Shown here piece after piece: positions 17,042-27,315 of a stretch of 64,000 nucleotides of DNA; positions within the stretch are counted from its first letter, which is position 1; each line of letters starts with the position of its first letter. The notes beneath the pieces were generated by a model. It was not told the origin of the DNA. It was given only the letters and a program-made list of their open reading frames with translations, and made no database searches. The translations under genes were made by a program, and so were the position numbers. The stretch comes from Bifidobacterium thermophilum (GTDB lineage Bacteria > Actinomycetota > Actinomycetes > Actinomycetales > Bifidobacteriaceae), in contig JGZV01000006.1 in the NCBI GenBank assembly GCA_000741495.1, positions 1-64,000 on the forward strand. The letters are read 5' to 3'.

Positions 17042-17860
17042 TCAGATGAATGCGCGCGGACCGAAAATCGCAGTCCCCACACGTACGATAGTCGAACCTT
17101 CGGCAATGGCAAGCGCCATATCGTGCGTCATGCCCATCGATAACTCATGGCAATGTGCGGTTCCTGGTTCGCCGGACGTGAGAATCCGGTCCCGCGTTTC
17201 CCGCAAGTGGGTGAAGCCGCGACGTATGGTCGTCTCATCGTCGACATGCGCGCCAATAGTCATCAGGCCTTGCAAATCAAGACCTTCAATCGTGCCGATC
17301 TGGCGGGCGAGCTCGACCGCCTGCGCCGGATCACACCCGGATTTTGACGCTTCGCCGGACTCGTTGACTTCCAGCAGCACGCCGGCGGTGATGCCACGAG
17401 CGACAGCGCGACGGGCGATTTTCTGCGCGAGGTCAAGGGAATCAACCGATTCGATGGTATCGACCACCGGCAGTACTTTGCCGATTTTGTTGCTTTGCAA
17501 CTGTCCGATGAGATGGAAGGGAATATGCTGTTCCGGGTCGCCACCCTCACTGGCGGCCTCTCCCAGCGAGAAGCCACGCCGGGCACACTGCCGCGTCAGT
17601 CCTTCAGCTTTGGCGACGACCTCCTGCGGGCGATTCTCCCCAATCATGCGCACACCGGCGTCGATGGCGGCCATGATTTCGCCGACATCCCGTGTCTTCG
17701 TGGCGGCGAGCAACCTGACCGACCCCGGCTCCCTGCCGGCCTCGGCTTCAGCTTGGGCGATACCGTCAAGCACGCGATGCACGCCATCCGTGATCTGCTG
17801 GGCGCGATTCGCGTCAATCGTTTCATTCGCCAGATCCTTGTGATCCATATACGCTGTCAT
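17042..17860 (-). CDS. YggS/PROSC family PLP-binding protein
   Basis: A 272-residue single-domain alanine-racemase-like barrel that binds pyridoxal phosphate and contributes to PLP homeostasis. Visible signatures: LLAATKT with the PLP lysine, IGENRPQE, FHLIGQLQSNK, LLEVNESGEASKSG, GLMTIGAH, LSMGMTHDM and STIVRVGTAIFG. The start is ATG 17860, with GTGAGG a few bases upstream; the frame is open further to 18070 but that stretch lacks family similarity and overlaps the gluQ end. It sits between gluQ and acyP. Confidence 0.93.
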   Translation of the reverse strand: MTAYMDHKDLANETIDANRAQQITDGVHRVLDGIAQAEAEAGREPGSVRLLAATKTRDVGEIMAAIDAGVRMIGENRPQEVVAKAEGLTRQCARRGFSLGEAASEGGDPEQHIPFHLIGQLQSNKIGKVLPVVDTIESVDSLDLAQKIARRAVARGITAGVLLEVNESGEASKSGCDPAQAVELARQIGTIEGLDLQGLMTIGAHVDDETTIRRGFTHLRETRDRILTSGEPGTAHCHELSMGMTHDMALAIAEGSTIVRVGTAIFGPRAFI

Positions 17861-17921
17861 GCCATGCCTCACATCCGCTCTTGGGCGCCGCCGGCCCGCG
17901 GGTTGTCTTGTGTTCCCGTCT

Positions 17922-18995
17922 TCATCGTAGTAGGTCTCGTGTATCGCAACGATGGTCGTCCCGATGCTTGGCGACAGTGTTCCACGTGAAACCATCGAGC
18001 AGGTCGCTTGGACGACACGGCGTGGGCTGCGCCTGCAATCCCAGCATCCATGCGCAATACCCGACAACACGTTCAGGGCCTACTCCCGCTTCGCGCAGCA
18101 CCCCCAGGTCAAGGGCACGGTCACGTTTCGCCAAACGCTTACCTGCCGTATCGTCGACCAGTGGCAAATGCGCGAACTGCGGAACCGTCATGGCGTGTGA
18201 TTGGGATTGCGGAGACGACGCCGGCACTGTTTGCGCCAGCGCACGCCTGATCCATACCTGGATCGCTGTGGATCGCAGCAAATCGCGTCCGCGAACAATC
18301 TGCGTCACGCCCATATCCAGATCGTCGATACTGACGGCAAGCTGATAGGCGAACAACCCATCGGAACGTCGTACGACGACATCGCCGAGTTGTCGTCCCA
18401 AATCAAAGTGCTGCGGACCGAAGACCATGTCATCGAAGCCGACCACGCCTGCCGGGCTGCCGGATGGCGGGACGGCGATACGCCAGGAATGCCGGTCGCC
18501 GCGAGAAAGACGGGCATGCCGCTCAACGGCAGGCAATCGGCGACAGGTGCCCGGATACACGATGAACCCGTCGCCTTCGTTCGGCGCGGAGGCGGCACGA
18601 ATATCGGCGCGCGAGCAGAAACACGGGTAAAGCAGCGGCGTTTGCGTGTCTTGACAATCCACGGCGGATTCAGACGCCGGGTTCGCGGCGCGTATGATAT
18701 CGTTCAGCGTCATGCCACGCAAGGCATCAACAGCCTGCTCGTACCGGTGAAGCCGCGACGACTGGTAGACCGGTTCACCATCCCAATCCAACCCCAGCCA
18801 ACGCACATCATCCATAATCCACCGGTCGGCATCCCGCACCACGCGTGGAGTGTCGATATCCTCGATCCGCAAAATCAGTTTTCCGCCGCGGGACCGCACG
18901 CCCAGCCAGGCGGCGAGCGCCGCATACGCATTGCCGATATGCATGCGCCCGGTCGGCGACGGCGCCAGACGCCCGATAACCGCTGAATGTTCCAC
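17922..18995 (-). CDS. gluQ: Glutamyl-Q tRNA(Asp) synthetase
   Basis: A 357-residue truncated class I glutamyl-tRNA-synthetase paralogue that attaches glutamate to queuosine in tRNA-Asp. It has [17 protein letters not shown] (HIGH region), [10 protein letters not shown], the zinc-site cysteines in YPCFCSR and [26 protein letters not shown] and a KRLAKRD motif in place of KMSKS. The anticodon-binding domain of full GluRS is absent, as usual. The start is GTG 18995; a TAGACT hexamer lies 6 nt upstream and there is no ribosome binding site, so the message may be leaderless. A parS-like site lies inside the 3' end of the gene. Confidence 0.92.
   Translation of the reverse strand: MEHSAVIGRLAPSPTGRMHIGNAYAALAAWLGVRSRGGKLILRIEDIDTPRVVRDADRWIMDDVRWLGLDWDGEPVYQSSRLHRYEQAVDALRGMTLNDIIRAANPASESAVDCQDTQTPLLYPCFCSRADIRAASAPNEGDGFIVYPGTCRRLPAVERHARLSRGDRHSWRIAVPPSGSPAGVVGFDDMVFGPQHFDLGRQLGDVVVRRSDGLFAYQLAVSIDDLDMGVTQIVRGRDLLRSTAIQVWIRRALAQTVPASSPQSQSHAMTVPQFAHLPLVDDTAGKRLAKRDRALDLGVLREAGVGPERVVGYCAWMLGLQAQPTPCRPSDLLDGFTWNTVAKHRDDHRCDTRDLLR
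17978..17993. other. parS-like ParB-binding site
   Basis: TGTTCCACGTGAAACC matches the bacterial parS consensus TGTTNCACGTGAAACA at 15 of 16 positions. It lies within the coding sequence of gluQ, as chromosomal parS sites often do. A second site is at 38915-38930. Binding is inferred from sequence only. Confidence 0.7.
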
Positions 18996-19108
18996 GCTTG
19001 CAGTCTATCCGCCCGTATATCCGGCCGTGCAGCCCCCAGCCGCCCGATCTGTCGCCGGGCACGCACGGAACGCACGGCACATACGGCACGCATATCACGT
19101 CAGTCCAT

Positions 19109-19693
19109 TCAATCCATCCAGTGGAACCAGGCGTCGAAAACATGATGCCCGATGTAGCAGTCTTTTTCATCCTTGCTGGTCAGCAGGGTATCCACTCCCA
19201 AGCCATCAGGCAGACGCAAGCGGCCGATTTCGGGGGCGAGTATCTGATACCCATAGTTCGCCAGGATCCCGGGAATGCGCTGTCGCGTATCCCATGGCAC
19301 GGCAGAGACCAAATCATCGGCTACCGGAAGGTAGCCACAGCTCCCCTTGCCGTCCAACGCCACCCTCGCCTCTACCACCTTCATCAGCGCGGCCAACGGG
19401 GCGATTCTGCATACCACCACAGATGCGTACCGGGTCACCTGGTATCCGTCACGAATCTCAGGCTCCGCGCCTCTACGCGCCAGACGGATTTCGACAAAAC
19501 TCGCCCAGCCGCCACTGCCATAATCACTATCCTCGATAGAGAACACCGTGGACTCGGGCGTGCGGCCCAGTTCGGCAGCAATCCGCCGATAGTCAGGCAT
19601 GGCCCAATCCTCGAAAACCTCGTCGTCGGCACAAGCCAGTGTGAGAGCAGCGCGGTTTGTAATGAAATCTGAGCCACAATCTGCAAGCATCAT
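19109..19693 (-). CDS. Hypothetical protein
   Basis: A 194-residue protein that I do not recognise. It is acidic, has no signal peptide or membrane segment, and contains several conserved-looking stretches (DYGSGGWASFVEIRLARRG, KGSCGYLPVADDLVSAVPW, ILANYGYQILAPEIG, DCYIGHHVFDAWFHWMD at the very C terminus). Codon use looks like that of its neighbours. There is no strong ribosome binding site at 19693; a start further inside is possible. It stands alone between gluQ and a 750-bp gene-poor stretch. Confidence 0.6.
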   Translation of the reverse strand: MMLADCGSDFITNRAALTLACADDEVFEDWAMPDYRRIAAELGRTPESTVFSIEDSDYGSGGWASFVEIRLARRGAEPEIRDGYQVTRYASVVVCRIAPLAALMKVVEARVALDGKGSCGYLPVADDLVSAVPWDTRQRIPGILANYGYQILAPEIGRLRLPDGLGVDTLLTSKDEKDCYIGHHVFDAWFHWMD

Positions 19694-20411
19694 GATATCA
19701 GTGTATCCACCGAGAGTGGAGTCTGGGGCATATCGACCTTGGTCGCGGCTGGGCGGACGGCGCGCCGTGCGACTGTCTAGGCACGCCAGACGGGCACACG
19801 ATTCGGCACAAGCCCCATCCTCCTACGCCCGATGAATCCCATGTCATCCGGGCACACTCAATCTCAATATCTCACCGGACCGGCCAGTGCAGAAGAGATT
19901 TCCAGGAAAATCTCCGAAGAACTCTTTGCAGCGGTGAAATCCGCGACTTTTGCAGATCTCCCGACCGGCACGACGAATCCCGGGGACACAAGAATCGTTG
20001 GAATTCCGCGCTTCCATCCATCTCCCCAGAGCGATAAAGACATACAGGAATCTCAAGATCTCCCGGAAACCGGCACCAGCCGTAAGATGTTCAGACTTTC
20101 TTCTCAACATCTCACAAAACCGGGAAAATAGTAGAGATTTCAAAGTCTCATCTTCCAGTGCTCTCCTCGGAGGGCTGGCGTATAAGAACAGCGCTTATCA
20201 TGCGGCCAATCCCTTGCGACAGTAGTTATGTCAAGGACTGATTCACCAGCGGAGGCACGAAACCCTACATCTCGAATGACCGCGTATGCCCGCCGATGCA
20301 TCTCCACCGAGGCCGAAACGCCACTCAACTTCGGCAGACAATCACGAGGCACCTTGCAGACTACAGGGTTTTCAATGCCAGACACGCCGACCCGGCGAAT
20401 CATCCGAGAAA
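19694..20411. other. Gene-poor interval with degenerate short repeats
   Basis: Short overlapping frames exist on both strands but none has a ribosome binding site, so I call no gene. From about 19860 to 20125 a motif of the form (A/C)ATCTC..ACCGG recurs four times with drift, and GAGATTTCC-AGGAAAATCTC near 19898 is a near-palindrome. The role is unknown. Confidence 0.4.
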
Positions 20412-20440
20412 CAAAAAAACCGCAGCCGAAGCTGCGGTTG
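20412..20440 (-). terminator. Rho-independent terminator of the tRNA-Lys gene
   Basis: On the minus strand AACCGCAGC-TTCG-GCTGCGGTT is followed by a run of T (A run at 20413-20419 on the plus strand). It starts directly after the tRNA 3' end. Confidence 0.9.
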
Positions 20441-20444
20441 AAAG

Positions 20445-20518
20445 TGCCCCCTCGGGGATTCGAACCCCGGACACGCTGATTAAGAGTCAGCTGCTCTAAC
20501 CAACTGAGCTAAAGGGGC
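20445..20518 (-). tRNA. tRNA-Lys (anticodon CTT)
   Basis: On the minus strand the cloverleaf is complete: acceptor 5' GCCCCTT, D arm TAGCTCAGTTGG, anticodon stem-loop with CTCTTAA (anticodon CTT), T arm CCGGGGTTCGAATCCCCG and discriminator A. CCA is not encoded. A strong terminator follows. Confidence 0.97.
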
Positions 20519-20882
20519 AAGTTGGCTAGTCGATTTCTCGAACCGAATGATTACTATACTCGTCTCTGATTCGAACGCAACTCATGCGCCGCTCCGGCGT
20601 GTCGTTTTCTGACCGGTCTGCGAAAAACCTCGTATCAGGCAGCCAAGACCATGGTTCCCGCTACACTGGCACTCGCGCCGACGTCCGGTGCATCCATCCG
20701 CGAACCCTGCCACGGGCCAATCATGCCCGAAGCCGGCAGCGCGATGACCACCGGCTCCACGCGTTGAGGGCCGTGCGGCCAATGGAGGCACAGGCGCCCT
20801 GGCACGCGAATCCATTCGTTTCGTCGCGCAAGCGCGAAAACCGGAGAACACAACACACAAAAAACGAGAGAGAAGCAGAACA
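20519..20882. other. Intergenic region before the MIP channel gene
   Basis: A 364-bp stretch carrying the promoter regions of the divergent tRNA-Lys and MIP genes. No gene, no clear riboswitch fold and no consensus promoter is evident to me. Confidence 0.4.
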
Positions 20883-21614
20883 GTGACTTACTCACTTTCC
20901 GTCAAACTGGCCACCGAATTCGTCGGCACCGCCATCCTTATGGTGTTCGGCAACGGCTCCGTCGCCAATGTCGAACTCAAGAACACCAAAGGCCATCACG
21001 CCGGCTGGCTGAACATCGCCATGGGCTACGGCTTCGGCGTCATGTTCCCGGTACTCATGTTCGGTGCGGTCTCCGGCGCCCACATCAACCCGGCCATGAC
21101 CCTCGCCCAGGCCGTCAACGGCTTGTTCCCATGGAACGAGGTGCTGCCGTACATCATCGCCCAGCTGCTGGGTGCGGTCGTCGGCCAGCTCATCGTCTAC
21201 GTCACCTACTACCCGCATTACCGTGACACCGAGGACGCCGAAGCGATCCTCGGCACCTTCTGCACCACCGACGCCGAGAACGACCGCGTGAACTACTTCC
21301 TCAACGAGTTCTTCGGCACTTTCATGCTGGTGATCGGCGCGCTGTGCTGCCTGTCCATGCCGTGGGGTCAGAAAGATCCGGCGGCCGCATCCATCGTGGT
21401 CGGTTTCATTGTGTGGGGTCTGGTCACCTCAATGGGCGGCCCGACCGGCCCCGGCCTTAACCCGGCCCGCGACCTGATGCCGCGTCTGCTGCACCAGCTG
21501 CTGCCGATTCCGCACAAGGGCGGCTCACGCTGGGGTGAAGCCTGGATTCCGGTGGTTGCGCCGATTCTGGGCGCAATCCTGGGCGCGTTCCTGTTCAAGG
21601 TGCTGTTCGCCTGA
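20883..21614 (+). CDS. MIP/aquaporin family channel (glycerol-facilitator type)
   Basis: A 243-residue six-helix channel. Both pore NPA motifs are present: SGAHINPAMTLAQAV in the first half and GLNPARDLMPRLLHQL in the second. The Asp directly after the second NPAR is typical of glycerol-facilitator (GlpF-like) members rather than strict water channels, so passage of glycerol or other small polyols is likely. The start is GTG 20883, preceded by a purine-rich stretch (GAGAGAAG). It is monocistronic with a strong terminator behind it. Confidence 0.93.
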   Translation: MTYSLSVKLATEFVGTAILMVFGNGSVANVELKNTKGHHAGWLNIAMGYGFGVMFPVLMFGAVSGAHINPAMTLAQAVNGLFPWNEVLPYIIAQLLGAVVGQLIVYVTYYPHYRDTEDAEAILGTFCTTDAENDRVNYFLNEFFGTFMLVIGALCCLSMPWGQKDPAAASIVVGFIVWGLVTSMGGPTGPGLNPARDLMPRLLHQLLPIPHKGGSRWGEAWIPVVAPILGAILGAFLFKVLFA

Positions 21615-21630
21615 TCGGCAATAAGACACG

Positions 21631-21682
21631 CAGCCCGGCGATGATGCAGCGATTCATCCAGCATCATCACCGGGCTTTTATA
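21631..21682 (+). terminator. Terminator after the MIP channel gene
   Basis: Arms GCCCGG-C-GATGATGC and GCATCATC-A-CCGGGC flank a 13-nt loop and are followed by TTTTATAT. One internal mismatch. Confidence 0.85.
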
Positions 21683-21840
21683 TTGCGGCGCTGAACCCCG
21701 TTATGCCGGTCGCATCCGTGCAATCCCGGCAATAGGCGCACGATGGACTAGACTGGAATCCAATGGTTCCCGCATGGGGGACGGGGCGGGCGTATACGGT
21801 ATCGCCCCAGCAGTAAGCGGTTTACAGCAGAAAGGTACGT

Positions 21841-22998
21841 ATGGACGCGGATCTGGTAATCGTCGGCGCAGGCTTGTTCGGCCTGACGGTGGCGCAGCAG
21901 GCGGTTGAAAAGCACGGTGCAAAGGTCGAAATCATCGACGTGCGCGACCACATCGGCGGCAACGCCTACTCTTACATGGACAAGGAAACAGGGGCGGAAA
22001 TCCACAAGTACGGCGCCCACCTGTTCCACACCTCGAACCCGCGCGTCTGGGAGTACGTGAATCGTTTCACCGAATTCACCGACTACGTCCACCGCGTGTA
22101 CACCACGCACAACGGCGAGGTGTTCCCCCTGCCGATCAACCTGGGCACCATCAACCAGTTCTTCCACGCGCACTACACGCCGGCCGAAGCCAAGGCGCTG
22201 ATCGCCGAGCAGGCAGGCGAGCTGGCCGGCACCGACCCGGCCAACCTCAATGACAAGGGCATCTCGCTCATCGGCCGCCCGCTATATGAGGCGTTCATCA
22301 AGAACTACACGGCCAAGCAGTGGCAGACCGATCCGAGTGAACTGCCGGCAGGCATCATCAAGCGTCTGCCAGTGCGCTTCAACTATGACAACCGCTACTT
22401 CCGCGACACGTGGGAGGGTCTGCCCAAGGACGGTTACACGGCGTGGATGGAGCGCATGATTGACGATCCGCGTATCCACGTGACCCTGAACACCGATTTC
22501 TTCGACGAATCCCAACCGCTGAACAAGAAGGCGCTTGTCGGCAAGGTGCCGGTCGTCTACACCGGCCCGGTCGACCGCTACTTCGATTACGAGCTTGGCG
22601 ATCTCAAGTGGCGTACCGTCGACTTCAAAGAGGTCCGCTACGATGAGGGCGACCATTTCGGCTGCCCGGTCATGAACTTCGCGGATTCCGACGTGCCGTA
22701 CACGCGCGCCATCGAGTTCAAGAACTTCAACCCCGAACGCAAGGATTCCCAGAACCCCGACAAGACGGTGGTTTGGGAGGAGTACAGCCGCTTCGCCACC
22801 CGCGAGGATGAGCCGTACTACCCGGTCAACACCGCGGAAGACAAGGCGCTGTACGAGCAGTATGCTGCCAAGGCCGCTCAGGAGCCGAAGGTCGTGTTCG
22901 GCGGCCGTCTGGGTACGTACAAGTACTACGACATGCATAATGTGATCGACACCGCGCTCACCGCCTACGAGGAGCAGGTCGCCCCGCTGCTCGGCTGA
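21841..22998 (+). CDS. glf: UDP-galactopyranose mutase
   Basis: A 385-residue FAD enzyme that interconverts UDP-galactopyranose and UDP-galactofuranose for cell-surface glycans. The N terminus has the dinucleotide fold VIVGAGLFGLTVAQQ; next come RDHIGGNAYSY and HKYGAHLFHTSNPRVWEYVNRF with the substrate-binding residues, then TEKQW-like AKQWQTDPSELPAGI, RFNYDNRYFRDTWEGLPKDGY and the C-terminal RLGTYKYYDMHNVIDTAL. AGAAAGG lies upstream of ATG 21841. Length and motifs are complete. Galactofuranose in the envelope is implied; glycosyltransferases for it are not adjacent. Confidence 0.96.
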   Translation: MDADLVIVGAGLFGLTVAQQAVEKHGAKVEIIDVRDHIGGNAYSYMDKETGAEIHKYGAHLFHTSNPRVWEYVNRFTEFTDYVHRVYTTHNGEVFPLPINLGTINQFFHAHYTPAEAKALIAEQAGELAGTDPANLNDKGISLIGRPLYEAFIKNYTAKQWQTDPSELPAGIIKRLPVRFNYDNRYFRDTWEGLPKDGYTAWMERMIDDPRIHVTLNTDFFDESQPLNKKALVGKVPVVYTGPVDRYFDYELGDLKWRTVDFKEVRYDEGDHFGCPVMNFADSDVPYTRAIEFKNFNPERKDSQNPDKTVVWEEYSRFATREDEPYYPVNTAEDKALYEQYAAKAAQEPKVVFGGRLGTYKYYDMHNVIDTALTAYEEQVAPLLG

Positions 22999-23042
22999 GC
23001 CGGGACGGGTGGCCATCGCACCGGATTGCACCGAAACAGCCG

Positions 23043-23081
23043 AAACGCCGGCATGGGATTGCTGATTCCATGCCGGCGTTT
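23043..23081. terminator. Bidirectional terminator after glf
   Basis: Arms AAACGCCGGCATGG (23043-23056) and CCATGCCGGCGTTT (23068-23081) are perfect over 14 bp around an 11-nt loop, 45 bp after the glf stop. Confidence 0.8.
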
Positions 23082-23263
23082 GCGTATTGCGCCACGGTGG
23101 ATACTGGGCATAGGACGTATCTCATCCCGGTGCGACTGGCCAGTCGCATCACTGGCAACTATGGCCCACATGCGCCGGAATACCGCCCCGATCGCGTCGC
23201 CGTGCGACACAGCAATCACACCATAGACAGATACCGAACCCCTGCCACACCACCACCACAATG

Positions 23264-23309
23264 AAAAACCGTCTGCTGCGCCGAGAAATCTCTCAGCGTC
23301 AGCAGACGG
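23264..23309 (-). terminator. Terminator of ino1, related to the dispersed palindrome
   Basis: Reading the minus strand, CCGTCTGCTG (complement of 23300-23309) pairs with CAGCAGACGG (complement of 23269-23278) and is followed by TTTTT. Its arms resemble the palindromic repeat units at 27.3 and 53.9 kb (core TCTGCYG/CRGCAGA). The rest of 23082-23385 holds no gene. Confidence 0.7.
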
Positions 23310-23385
23310 TAATCAATAACGGGTAATCACGGCATCTGGCGGCCAACTCAACAATCATTTGTCGCCAGACACGCAACGCACCCGA

Positions 23386-24531
23386 TCAGGCGTGCCACAC
23401 GTCCTTGCCTGCGGCCTTCGCAGCCGCGACATCAGCATCAAGCTGGGCCTCATTGGCTTCAGATTCGCCGGTGATGAACTTCTCGACGAGGGCCTTCGCC
23501 TCGCTATCCTCATGCTGGACAGCCGGGGACTTCATGAAGTATGCGGAAGCGGACAGCACCGGGCCGGCCAGATGACGGTCGAGCGCGATCTTCGCGGCAC
23601 GCAGCGCGTCGATGACCACACCAGCGGAGTTCGGGGAATCCCACACCTCGAGCTTGTACTCGAGATTCAGCGGAACGTCGCCGAAGGTGGTGCCCTCTAG
23701 ACGCACGAACGCGAACTTGCGGTCCTCAAGCCATGCGACATAATCGGACGGGCCGATATGCACGTTATGCGGATCCATCTCGTGAGGAACGATCGAGGTG
23801 ACGGCGCGGGTCTTGGAAATCTTCTTGGATTCCAGACGCTTACGCTCAAGCATGTTCATGAAGTCCATGTCGCCGCCCACGTTGAGCTGGTACGTGCGGT
23901 CGAGGCGCACGCCACGGTCCTCAAACAGGCGAGCAAGCACACGGTGGGTGATGGTCGCGCCGACCTGGCTCTTGATGTCGTCGCCGACAATCGGCAGACC
24001 CGCCTTGCGGAACTTGTCAGCCCACTCCGGATCGGAGGCGATGAACACCGGCAGGCAGTTCACGAACGCGCAGCCGGCATCGATGGCGGCCTGGGCGTAC
24101 GCCTTGTCAGCCTGCTCGGAACCGACCGGCAGGTAGCTGATGAGGATATCAGCCTTGGTATCGCGCAGCACCTGGGCGACATCCACCGGCTCGGCGTCGG
24201 ATTCGGTGATGACCTGACGATAGTATTCACCGAGACCGTCGCCGGTCGGGCCGCGCTGCACGGTGACACCGGAAACCGGCATATCCTTGCAGAACTGATA
24301 CGTGTTGTTCATGCTGGCGAAGATGGCTTCGTTCAGATCCTTGCCGACCTTGGCGGCATCAACATCGAACGCCGCGACAAACTCAATGTCCTTGATCCGG
24401 TACCCGCCGAACACGTTGTGCATAATGCCGGGGATCTTCTCATCGTCCTTGGCATCCTTGTAATATTCGACGCCCTGAACGAGAGACGAGGCGCAGTTGC
24501 CCACGCCAGCGATTGCCACGCGAATGCTCAT
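23386..24531 (-). CDS. ino1: Inositol-1-phosphate (myo-inositol-3-phosphate) synthase
   Basis: A 381-residue NAD-dependent synthase that converts glucose-6-phosphate to inositol phosphate, the entry to phosphatidylinositol-type lipids in actinobacteria. It is the short actinobacterial form. Signatures: [20 protein letters not shown] (dinucleotide fold), [49 protein letters not shown] and [19 protein letters not shown] precedes ATG 24531. It is monocistronic, with a hairpin terminator behind it. Confidence 0.96.
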   Translation of the reverse strand: MSIRVAIAGVGNCASSLVQGVEYYKDAKDDEKIPGIMHNVFGGYRIKDIEFVAAFDVDAAKVGKDLNEAIFASMNNTYQFCKDMPVSGVTVQRGPTGDGLGEYYRQVITESDAEPVDVAQVLRDTKADILISYLPVGSEQADKAYAQAAIDAGCAFVNCLPVFIASDPEWADKFRKAGLPIVGDDIKSQVGATITHRVLARLFEDRGVRLDRTYQLNVGGDMDFMNMLERKRLESKKISKTRAVTSIVPHEMDPHNVHIGPSDYVAWLEDRKFAFVRLEGTTFGDVPLNLEYKLEVWDSPNSAGVVIDALRAAKIALDRHLAGPVLSASAYFMKSPAVQHEDSEAKALVEKFITGESEANEAQLDADVAAAKAAGKDVWHA

Positions 24532-24867
24532 TTGGACTCCTCTTAACTAAGCGTTGCGTTATTCCAAACTTCAAGCATACCGTTTCGTTTGGAGAAGCAC
24601 AGTCGAAACCGGCAAGAAACATCACAAATCGACGGAACACGCAGCGACATATCATCATTGTTCAGACAGATGAAGACCGATTGACCGGTTTATGGGATTC
24701 GTCGCCCATCGTCAATACCCGCAATCCTGCCGACACCACGTGAACCGGCGCGCGGACAAGAACCACTCCAGGCCACTCCAGGATGCTTCGCCCTCCAACC
24801 GCCTCGATTTGTGTGGATTCCGATGAGAACAGCCGATTTTTCAGGTGCTCCGGCTACGGTGGCAAGC
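24532..24867. other. Divergent intergenic region between ino1 and the PBP gene
   Basis: No gene. TCCAAAC (24563-24569) and GTTTGGA (24587-24593) form a perfect 7-bp dyad about 32 bp upstream of ino1, a possible operator for it. I see no consensus promoter for the penicillin-binding protein gene. Confidence 0.4.
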
Positions 24868-27298
24868 ATGGCTTCACAGAAACGTAGTGCTTCATCACGC
24901 CCACGCAGCGCACGCAGCGCATCATCCACGCGCGGCACGGGGGGGCAACGCATACGATTCCCGCAGGTCTAACGAAACCTTCGGCACCGCGTCCCGCAAC
25001 ACCAGCGGCACGCGCGGATCACATCGCGCACACGGCTCACACAGCCGGCGCAACGCCGGCGCCACATCGCACCGTGCCGGCGCCACACGACATAGCGGGC
25101 CGGGTACGCATCGCGCCGAAGGCCGTGGCCCCAAAACGCGAGTCAAAGGCCGTCATCGTATTCTCAAATGGTCACTCGGCCTGATTCTCGGCTTCATCGC
25201 CATCGCTGCCGCAGGATTCGCCTACCTGTATATCACCACGGAAATCCCGCAGCCGGAAAAAATCGCGATGGCCGCGAAAACCACCGTCTACTATGCCGAC
25301 GGCACGACGCCAATCGGCAGCTACGCCGCACAAAACCGCGAAATCATCGATTGCTCGACCCTGCCGAAATATGTCGGCCAGTCCATCGTCGCCTCCGAAA
25401 ACCGCACGTTCTACCAAGACAGAGGCATCGACCTACGCGGCATCGCCCGCGCTCTGGTCACCAACCTGCGTACAGGGTCAAGACAAGGCGGATCGACCAT
25501 CACCCAACAGTATGCGGAACGGTATTATCTGGGTGAAACGACCACATACAAAGGCAAAATGCGCGAAGCGATTCTCGCCATCAAAATCGCGCAAACCCAG
25601 TCCAAAGACACCGTGCTATGCAACTACATGAACACGATTTACCTCGGACGAGGCGCATACGGCATCCAAGCGGCCGCAAAAGCCTACTACAACAAGGATG
25701 CCAAAGATCTCACCATTTCCGAAGCGGCGATGCTCGCCGGCATCATCCCCGCGCCAAGCACGTGGGATCCGGCAATCAGCCCCAAGCAGGCGACGTCACG
25801 ATTCAACCGCGTCATCCGCATCATGAAAGAAGACGGTTACATCACCGCGGCGCAAGCGCAGGAGGCCGCCATGCCGCAAACCGTCACCCAGACCACAGAA
25901 AACACCTATCAGGGATACAAAGGGTATCTGCTGACCATGGTCGAGCAGGAGCTGGTCAATTCCAAGGCGTTCACCAAGGACGAGCTGGAAACCGGCGGAT
26001 ACAAGATTGTGACAACCTTCGACCAGAACACGCAGAATCAAATGCAATCCGTGGGCGACAACCGTGCGTCCGGTATGCCGGAAGGCATGCAGATCGGCGC
26101 ATTGGCGGCGGATCCGCGAGACGGCAGCATCAAATCAATCTACGGCGGTAACGATTACTTGACCCACCAGCTCAACAACGCCACGCAGGCAACGTACGAG
26201 CCGGGATCGACCATGAAGCCGTTCGCACTGCTCGGCGCCGCACAGGCCGGCGTCAGCTTCAACACGATGTTCAACGGCAATTCACCGCAAACCTTCAAAG
26301 GCCTGGTCAGTTCGGTCGCCAATTCAGGCAACGTGAGCTACGGTTACGTAGACCTGTACAAAGCGACCGCCTACTCTGTCAACACCGCGTTCATGCGGCT
26401 CAACGAGAAGCTCACCCCGCAGAAAACCGCGGACATCGCGCATGCTGCAGGCATCACCAGCGATATCGATGGAACCTCGCCATACGATGTACTTGGCATC
26501 AACTCGGTGACGGTCAAAGAACTCACCCAAGCGCATGCCACCATCGCCACCGGCGGGGTCAAGCACACGTTGCACTGCGTATCCAAAGTACTCAGTTCTG
26601 ACAGCAAAGAGCTGTATACCGCAAAAACCGGCGATGAGCGCGTGTTCGAAGAAAACGATTGTGCGCTGGTCATCAAAGCCATGGAAGGCACCGTGCAATA
26701 CGGCACCGGCAAGGAAGCACGGTCAATCGGCCGGACCATCGCCGGCAAAACCGGCACCGCGAACGATGCGTATGCGGCATCCTTCGTCGGCTATACGCCG
26801 CAGTTGATCAGCACGTGGGCCATGTGGTATCCGGATGCGAACGGCAATCCGCAGGAAATCGTCGATTTCAACGGGTACACGCACTCCGAATACCCGGTAC
26901 ACCTGTTCACCGAATTCATGAAGCAGGCACTGAGCGGAACTGAAAACATCTCGTTCCCGACAGCAACCGATGACGGCAAAGTCGGCGGACCGGACGGCAC
27001 ATGGGGCACAGGACGCGGCAGCAGTAGCGGCGCGAAGCGCTACTCAGGATCCTCGTCGAGCTCCAGCAGTCCATCCGCGACGGCAACAACCCCGGCAACC
27101 GGCACCGCACCTTCGACCGGAAACACGGATACAGGCAATACCGGCGCTGATACGTCCGGCGGCTCAGGCTCAGGTACCGGTGGAGCCGGCAGTAATGGCG
27201 GCAACGGTACAAGTACCGAGGGCAATGCCGGCGGCAACGGCACCACCACCGGCGGGACCAGTACCGGCAACACCACAGGCGGGACCGGCGGTCAATAA
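24868..27298 (+). CDS. Class A penicillin-binding protein (glycosyltransferase GT51 plus transpeptidase), frameshifted at the N terminus
   Basis: A bifunctional peptidoglycan synthase at the membrane. After a basic Ser/Arg/His-rich cytoplasmic tail and one membrane helix (SLGLILGFIAIAAAGFAYLY) come the GT51 motifs (VASENRTFYQDRGIDLRG, GGSTITQQYAERYYLG, YMNTIYLGRGAYGIQAAAKAYY) and the transpeptidase motifs STMKPF (SxxK), SVN (SxN) and AGKTGTAND (KTG). The C terminus is a long Ser/Thr/Gly/Asn-rich tail. The natural start appears to be ATG 24868 (MASQKRSASSRPRSARS), which is in a different frame; it joins the main frame if the G7 run at 24939-24945 loses one G. As given, the main frame opens at GTG 24845 without a ribosome binding site. 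Confidence 0.88.
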
Positions 27299-27315
27299 TC
27301 CACTGACCCCAATCT

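Noticed and set aside
19832..20131. 99-residue ORF on the plus strand (and its antisense counterpart 19844-20143)
   Set aside because: No ribosome binding site, composition follows the repeated ATCTC/CCGG motif, and both strands are equally open.
20228..20479. ORF overlapping tRNA-Lys
   Set aside because: It runs through the tRNA and its terminator; no ribosome binding site.
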